Below, piece by piece: positions 57,970 to 64,000 of a stretch of DNA of 64,000 nt. This stretch comes from Akebia trifoliata (Eukaryota > Streptophyta > Magnoliopsida > Ranunculales > Lardizabalaceae). How positions within the stretch are numbered: position 1 is the stretch's first letter; each line of letters starts with the position of its first letter. Below the pieces are notes generated by a model, which was not told where the DNA came from, made no database searches, and saw only the letters and a program-made list of their open reading frames with translations. The position numbers and the translations under genes were made by a program. The DNA is taken from contig CM030707.1 of the NCBI GenBank assembly GCA_017979445.1, positions 20,590,586 to 20,654,585 of the forward strand, written 5' to 3'.

Positions 57970-59100
57970 TAGGGCTGTCAATGGGCGGGTACTAATCGGG
58001 CTTGGTTTAGTCCAAACCCTGCCCTTAAAAGGCCATTTATACACAACGTCAAAAAAGCTCAAATTCGTTACTATTATAGCGTTAAAATCGGTGGCCCAAA
58101 ACCAACGTTTACTTTTACCGGCCCAAAATCCAAATTTAAGCCCAACAATAAATTTCGACAATCTGAGCCAAACGAACCACCGAATTGTCTTTTTAAATTA
58201 AGAAAAAACTCTTAACTCTTAACAGACTTCCTTCTCAGCATTTCAGACGAAAACCAGATCGAAAAAATTTGCAGAAGACACTCACACTCACTCACAGATA
58301 ATTTTCCCTCTTGATTTGGTTCAATCAAACCAGACATTTGAAAATTCCGAGCGATCGCTCACTCTCACTCACTCTCACTCACGTCTCTCAATCTCCCATT
58401 TTGGATTGATCGAGAGCATTGAACGAGCCATTGTCACTTCGTCGATGGATTTTTAATCTCTCAGAGCTCAAATCAAATAAGAAATTAGAGCACAAGTAAA
58501 AAACCCTACGACAGTTTAGAGCAGTCAAATTTTATTTTTTCGATGGTTTTTAAAGCCTACGAATTTATTTCTCTATAGCTTATGACCGTCGAAATTTTTT
58601 TTGACATGGCCCAAAACGACGAACGAATTCGACGAGAAAGGCTATCGAATTGTAATAAATTCGACGGTTTTAGGCCATCGAATTTAGACTATTTTCACAT
58701 AGTGATACCTTAGACTAGTCCTATGGGGCCTAAGTCGCTAAGCCCTAGCTAGGTCCAAACGGGTGGGACAAATAAAATTACTAGAATTCAACATTTTTAA
58801 TGAAGAAAAAAATTTAAACTTTTCAAAGAATTTTTTTCTTTTCTTTGTATGCGAAGATTATCCAATTAAATATGAAATTGATACTTATTTTACCTATAAT
58901 GATAATGGGTTAGGGTTAACTTATGATTATATAGTTTATTTTACTTTTCTTTGTAGAAGATTTGGCTGGGCTAAAAACTATTAAGTATTAGCCCAATTAT
59001 AGAATCCCACCCTACCTTTGCAGGCTGAACACATTGTTTTTTCGGACGGGCCAGACTAGGCTAGCAGGACCAAGAAATGCGTCCATTATAGGGGTTGAGG
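57970..59100. mobile_element. Possible hAT element hosting a CACTA insertion
   Basis: The left end AGGGCTGTCAATGGGCGGG resembles the TAGGGGTGTCAATGG hAT terminus, followed by host-like words interrupted by the CACTA element at 58042-58704. The right end is not certain. Low confidence. Confidence 0.35.
58042..58704. mobile_element. Nonautonomous CACTA-type element, ATA target duplication
   Basis: 663 bp. The right end reads inward (on the - strand) CACTATGTGAAAATAGTC. The left end reads CACAACGTCAAAAAAGC, one base off CACTA. The 3-bp duplication ATA flanks it (58039-58041 and 58705-58707), as in CACTA (EnSpm) elements. Subterminal AATTCGACG(G) and CCATCGAATT words repeat near the right end. 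The middle (58220-58510), with (CTCACT)n words, looks like captured 5'UTR-like plant sequence. No transposase. Confidence 0.75.
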
Positions 59101-59654
59101 TAATTACTAAAAAGTCAACTAATGGATTCTGTTTGGCAATCCAAAAAGTTATCAATTAAATTTAGTGTGTTTGGTAACATTTCTGAAGTCTCAACAGAGG
59201 TGGTACCCATCCACCTTTAAAATTTACATTTCAAAAGTTTTATTTCCGTTTGTTTCATTTTGGATTTCAAACTTTAGAATCGAAATTTAGCAGTTTTGAA
59301 CCAACGATGGCGGGACGCTAGATGAAACCTTTGAAATTTGATTTCTAGTTTCTAGACTTCAAACTTTAAAGTGTTACAAAACATAACCTAGAAAAAAAAA
59401 AAAAAAAAAGAGTAATTACTTAATCATGAATTAGATGATAATTCTAAGAGGAAAATCAACATGTTAAAAGATAGAAATTAAGAAAGTATATAGATAAGAG
59501 TAAAATAAAATGGTTGATTCCTTTAACTCCTACCTAAAAATAATTATTAGACTCTTGCCAAACTTGAATGCAAGGATATCTTTGGAATGTATTTGTAATC
59601 TCAAGTTATAAAGCTTAGGCTTATGCGAGGAGTTCAAAAGATTGATATGTGTGG

Positions 59655-60213
59655 TTTATGATTAGAGTACTGATAATTTGATGGACTTTTGGTGGACGGA
59701 CTTAATGCACATTAACATAGAAGCACATAACTTATTAAAAAAAAAAAAGAGACTTTCTCTCTCCTGTCCATAGTGAAAAAAAAGAAACTTTCAGTCTGAT
59801 CACCTTGTGACATTTAAAATCATGATCCAAAGAAATGGGGTTGTAGAGGATAAAATTATATGAACTAAAAAAAATTAATAATAATAATAATAAAACTGTA
59901 ATTTTTCACCGCTGAATTTTATTTTTGGGTGCTCAGTAGCATTTCATTTTAAACATCATGGATCAAGCTTGAAAAAAAAATTAATTTTTTTTTTAATATG
60001 AATATTTTGATGAAATCTAGATGTCTGTGTTATTGGATTGTCAATGTGAGCCCAACGATCATTTTTAAGATTTGACATCTAAAAATATAAATATGTGATG
60101 GGTAAAGATCGGGCAAGAGTGAGAAACTCTCTCTTTCTTTTTTTAATAAGTTATGTGCTTCCACGTCAGTATGCATCAAGTCCTTCATATTAGTAGCACT
60201 CTTATGATTAGGA
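59655..60213. mobile_element. MITE with about 110-bp inverted arms
   Basis: The left GAAGCACATAACTTATTAAAA and GGACTTAATGCACATTAAC pair with the right TTTTAATAAGTTATGTGCTTCCACG and GATGCATCAAGTCC-type words (read in parts). The ends near TTATGATTAGAGTAC are also mirrored (ACTCTTATGATTA). About 560 bp, noncoding. Confidence 0.68.
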
Positions 60214-60979
60214 TCTCGAAGTATTAAAATTAAAAAAAAAAAAAAAAAAAAAATCTATATAGACCATAAATCTCAACCTCAATCATATGGAGAATGTTTA
60301 AAGCTTGGACTAATGTGATGCGATTACATGTCTAGGGATGGCTTGGGCTTCCATATGTTCTATAAAGGTGTAGCCTTGCTCCATTTTGCTACCCGACTCC
60401 CCTATCTCCTTATATGTTTGACCAATACTTAATCACGAAAAAAAAAAGTCAACAAAATTATTGATTTCTAGACATTCATTTTGATTATTTCTCATCAAAG
60501 GCTTTATAGATAGTGCCCGCAGACAGTACCAAGCCCATGATAGAAACCGCTCAGATTCAATTGACTATATATCACTAAGCGTGATTTTGTTCATTAGTCT
60601 ACCAAGCGTGAGTAAAATGGTTCTGCATTCCACGTGGTGAGAAAAGGATAATTGTAGTCGTGTAGTTACCCAACTTCTGGGAGTACACGATCCGGACTCA
60701 TTGTATTGATATCTGTCTCTACTACAAGGGCCCATCTTAATGAGGAGGCCCATTAGTGGGTTAGAAGTCCATAATCAAAGGTGTACTGATTCAATGATCT
60801 TTGGCCTTTGGTCTGGTCAAACACCAAAAAGTCAAAGTCGGCTTGATTGGTGATATCCAATACCTTTGGATCATGAAGTACCCGTCATACGGTGAACTAA
60901 TTGATTGCAATGAATAACATCAACCATTTGATCTATAAATACCGCAGTTTCAGTCAAGGGTTCTTGTCTATTTAATAAA
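60214..60979. other. Gene-free spacer
   Basis: A long A run at 60232-60253, otherwise nothing recognised. Confidence 0.35.
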
Positions 60980-61354
60980 GAGAAATTCTATTAGCAATCC
61001 AAATATTACTTATTACACCCCAACTAAAAATTAACAAACACCATTAAAATAGGAATCGACATTTCCGCCTCAAAATTTTCCCATAATACTTGCACAAGAT
61101 AATAAAACCACGAGTTGCTACTATCAACAATAATCCATCAAAAAGAACAATTTGATGATATTAAGGACATCATCTACACCGACTTTTTGATGTTGATCTT
61201 GTGCTCTTTTCTTTTTTATATCTCTCCATCAAAGATGAAAGATATATCTAGACATAATGTTCTTTCCTAACATGAGAGAATGATAATCTCAGCCTATCAA
61301 TTCTTCTTCTTTGTTTTGTTTTTTAATTTAGTTGGGGTGCCAATTGAAGTTCCC
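60980..61354. mobile_element. MITE of the TTCTATTGGCACCCCAA family, TTAATAAA duplication
   Basis: 375 bp. The left GAGAAATTCTATTAGCAATCC pairs with the right TTGGGGTGCCAATTGAAGTTCCC (in parts). The exact 8-bp duplication TTAATAAA lies at 60972-60979 and 61355-61362. It provides the clearest target duplication of this family, suggesting a hAT-like 8-bp or Mutator-like 8-9-bp mechanism. Confidence 0.78.
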
Positions 61355-61362
61355 TTAATAAA

Positions 61363-64000
61363 TTTGTTTATTTATTTAGGTTTTGATTAGGGTCCAATTG
61401 AAATTGTTTGATTGCATCTATTGTGTTTATTGGTATAAATGCTTTGTGTCGATGCCCACTTTTTGGTTATGTACACGAAGGAGAAGGTTTTTAGATTATT
61501 CCATATCAAGTGGCACTCAAAGTAGTCCCACCACATCTTAAATCATGTTTCATGGTCGTTCGGTGTTTGAAATTAAGTCGGTATGAGCTATGAAGATATG
61601 CGAGGTTCAATGGAATGGATTTAACCTCATCTACATGGGTTTAAGAATTGCCATCATTCAAAGAGTTTAATGTATGAACGGACACCATAAAAAAGAGTTG
61701 TGAAAATCTATTTTTCAACAAATTAATGACCTAAATATAATCTAACCTATGAGATTAAGGGTAAGGAGGTTCGATTATGAGACAATGAAGGTTTTAGACA
61801 CCTCATCTCACCCACCAAGTTGGTGGTTACCAAAGATTGATTAAAAGTGAAGTGAAAACTATTTTTTTTTTTTTTTAGTTTTTGAAGTTAGAAGGGATGG
61901 TAGAGAAGTTAAGAATAAAACAAAATATAGTTCAGCCTCTAATTTTGCAAAGGAAGATAAGGAGCAAGCCATAGAAAAAATTTCAAGTTTGTTGAAAATT
62001 TTTGGAAGCTTGAAGTTTTTGAGTAAATCTAATTAGATTTCACATCTCTTATGCTCAAGTATGAACTACAAGATTATGTACTCCCTTAGGAGTGTATTTT
62101 TGTTGGTAGAACTCTAAAGACATGTCCATAAGTTGGACAAATCCTTATGGGAATTTACATCTTATGCATAAAAATGTGTCCTCTAGGGACTTTTTTGTTG
62201 GTTTAGAGTTGTAAGCATTTAGGTAGATTTCATATTTTTTGACTCATAACCCTTTTAAAATAAAAGAAATGTGGTATGTGCTAAGGTGTATGAATTTTAT
62301 GTTCAATGAATGAACTTATTCAATAGACTTAGAAAGATGAGATTACTTCACCTAAGTGAGGGTTTACTCTTTACCTCATTATGCTATGAAAAGAAGAAAA
62401 GAAAACTATTCTACTTTGCTTGGACTTAAATGACTTGAAAAATAAAGAATTAAAGACAAGTTATTCTAAATATTCTCTAGAGAATTTATTATGGACATAT
62501 GGGGAAAGATTACCTCATGGGGAAGGATTACTCTTTACCACCCTAGTCATTGAAAAGAAACTAAGCTACCTACATTACAAGAAATTAAATATGCTTGAAA
62601 AGTAAAAGATGGGCTAAATTAAAAGTAGTATTTAGAGGGGTATAATAAGTAAAAATAGAAAAGTAAAGGTGTATCCCCACATTAGTCTTCTTCTATCTCC
62701 CCTCTTTTTGTTCTTCTTAGTATAGGTTTCTAGGACGTATGATATGACAATTGGACAGAGTTTTTGACCCTTTGAAAAGCTTCTGAGAAGGACTTTTGAC
62801 AGAATGTTGGGACTCAAAACTTGCCTTCCTATTTATCTTGGATGGGTCTTTATTTATAGGCTCTAGGGAGACCCTTAAAGATATAAGTGTCCAAAAATCT
62901 TAACTCCAAAATATTCTCAAGAAAACCTCAACAAATGACTTCAAATACTTTTAATGAAGTTGTCTTTGATTGTAATTGCACCTCTTTAAGTCTTACTAAT
63001 CATGATCATCAAAGGATAGAGGTGTCAAAACACTCAAAATTCTAGAGAATTCTATTTGAAGGATAGAAGTGTCACAACTCCTTGAATTTGATCAAACACT
63101 AGGGAACTTAGTAGTAATGGCATGTAATTTACAATAGGAAATTAAGATTTTTAGAACAATTGTAGTAGCTAGGATCTTAACAACCTAGGGGTAGATGTGT
63201 AAAAGGCTTAGAGGTTCTAGAAAATTCTATTAAGTAGGCAAAATGGTCAAGGTCCCTTAATTCTAGTCAATTTTTAATTATGGATTGGGATGAAGGGCTT
63301 TAGGGTCAATTTACCTAATTGTGTTTCAACAAAATGAGAGCAAAAGGGTAATTGACTCTTTGTGGGGACCAACAATAACCAAGAGTCAATAGTAAGAGAA
63401 AAACACAATAATCAAAAGACCATGGTTAAAAAATGAATGATGGCTTGATACAAGGGTACAATTGGTAAGTGTTTGGACATTCTGGAGAAAAAAATAATTA
63501 AGAGAAGGATTGAGGGGTAATTTCCTAAGCAAATCTAGAGCACTTAAATGCACTAATCCCCCAACAAAACTACATAATCGAATGGGACTTGGGTGATGAG
63601 TTTCTATGAAAAAATTGCCTGAGTCAATGACTCACCCAAGGTTCTGTGCACAATATGCTAGGGTCATAGGTGGCCCACGACCCAAAGGAAAAAATTACCA
63701 AAGCCATGTGTAATCCACGATTCAAAGGAAAAAAAAATTGCCTAAGCCATGGGTAACCCATGACCTAGCTTAATTTTAGGCTTTAAAAGGTGGTTTTTAA
63801 GAGTTGGGCCCCTAAGATGGGCCATCCTTGGACTTTTGATTGAATTTGGGTTGAACTCTCGTGCTTGTAGGTTTCGAGGTTCTTCCCGAGATTGACTAGG
63901 TAAAATTTGGATGTCTACAAGTTGTACTAAGATGATTAAAGAGAATGAGAAAGAGAGGACAATACACAAGATTTATTCATGAGGTTCATTGTCACGCCCG
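61363..64000. other. Gene-free right end of the window
   Basis: AT-rich. Weak imperfect repeats occur at 63655-63770 (GCCCACGACCCAAAGGAAAAAA / TCCACGATTCAAAGGAAAAAA, then AAGCCATG(T/G)GTAA). The final bases TGTCACGCCCG could be the start of an LTR, but the window ends there. No supported gene. Confidence 0.35.

Noticed and set aside
61363..63990. Possible retrotransposon body at the right end
   Set aside because: No gag, protease, reverse transcriptase or integrase motif could be read in any frame.
63990..64000. Start of an LTR (TGTCACGCCCG)
   Set aside because: Only 11 bases before the window ends; cannot be supported.

Overview
The window is nuclear DNA from a flowering plant, most likely a eudicot. 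The signs are spliced genes with GT-AG introns, very AT-rich intergenic DNA, a dense load of plant transposons (Ty1/copia elements with initiator-Met-tRNA primer sites, LINE tails, hAT, CACTA and Harbinger-type MITEs, tRNA-like SINEs) and two genes of plant families. The species cannot be named from what is visible.

Only two intact protein genes are supported. The first is a type IIB autoinhibited Ca2+-ATPase of the ACA1/ACA2 group on the + strand: 7 coding exons between 29738 and 37910, 1022 aa. The second is a D5-type cyclin (CYCD5) on the - strand: 5 coding exons between 48234 and 46857, 323 aa. They lie tail to tail about 9 kb apart. In Arabidopsis, ACA2 (AT4G37640) and CYCD5;1 (AT4G37630) are immediate neighbours, so this looks like an old conserved gene pair whose intergenic space has been filled with MITEs. 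The ACA product would pump Ca2+ out of the cytosol under calmodulin control. The cyclin would partner a CDK and, through its LxCxE motif, bind retinoblastoma-related protein at G1/S. No functional link between them is visible beyond linkage.

Layout: 1-7.2 kb is a nest of retroelements: a LINE tail split by copia element 1, which is split by a solo LTR and by copia element 2, plus a second LINE tail. 7.2-15.2 kb is gene-free, with a 149-bp tandem duplication, MITEs, a 0.9-kb foldback and a 25-nt poly(C) run. 15.2-19.1 kb holds a Harbinger-type MITE followed by a striking row of six palindromic elements separated only by (TA)n runs. 19.1-22.8 kb is a decayed duplicate of the ACA 5' region (5'UTR, exon 1, most of intron 1), broken by a solo LTR and a hAT element. 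22.8-29.2 kb is repeat-rich spacer. 29.2-38.4 kb is the ACA gene, with a SINE-like sequence and two MITEs in its introns. 38-46 kb is MITE-rich spacer, then the cyclin gene to 48.2 kb. 48.3-64 kb has no recognisable gene, only MITEs, a CACTA-type element, tandem duplications and a possible LTR.

The most unusual features are the (TA)n-separated nested palindromes, the partial ACA duplication and the conserved ACA-CYCD5 pair. All coordinates of degenerate repeats are read by eye and approximate, except where a target-site duplication is stated.
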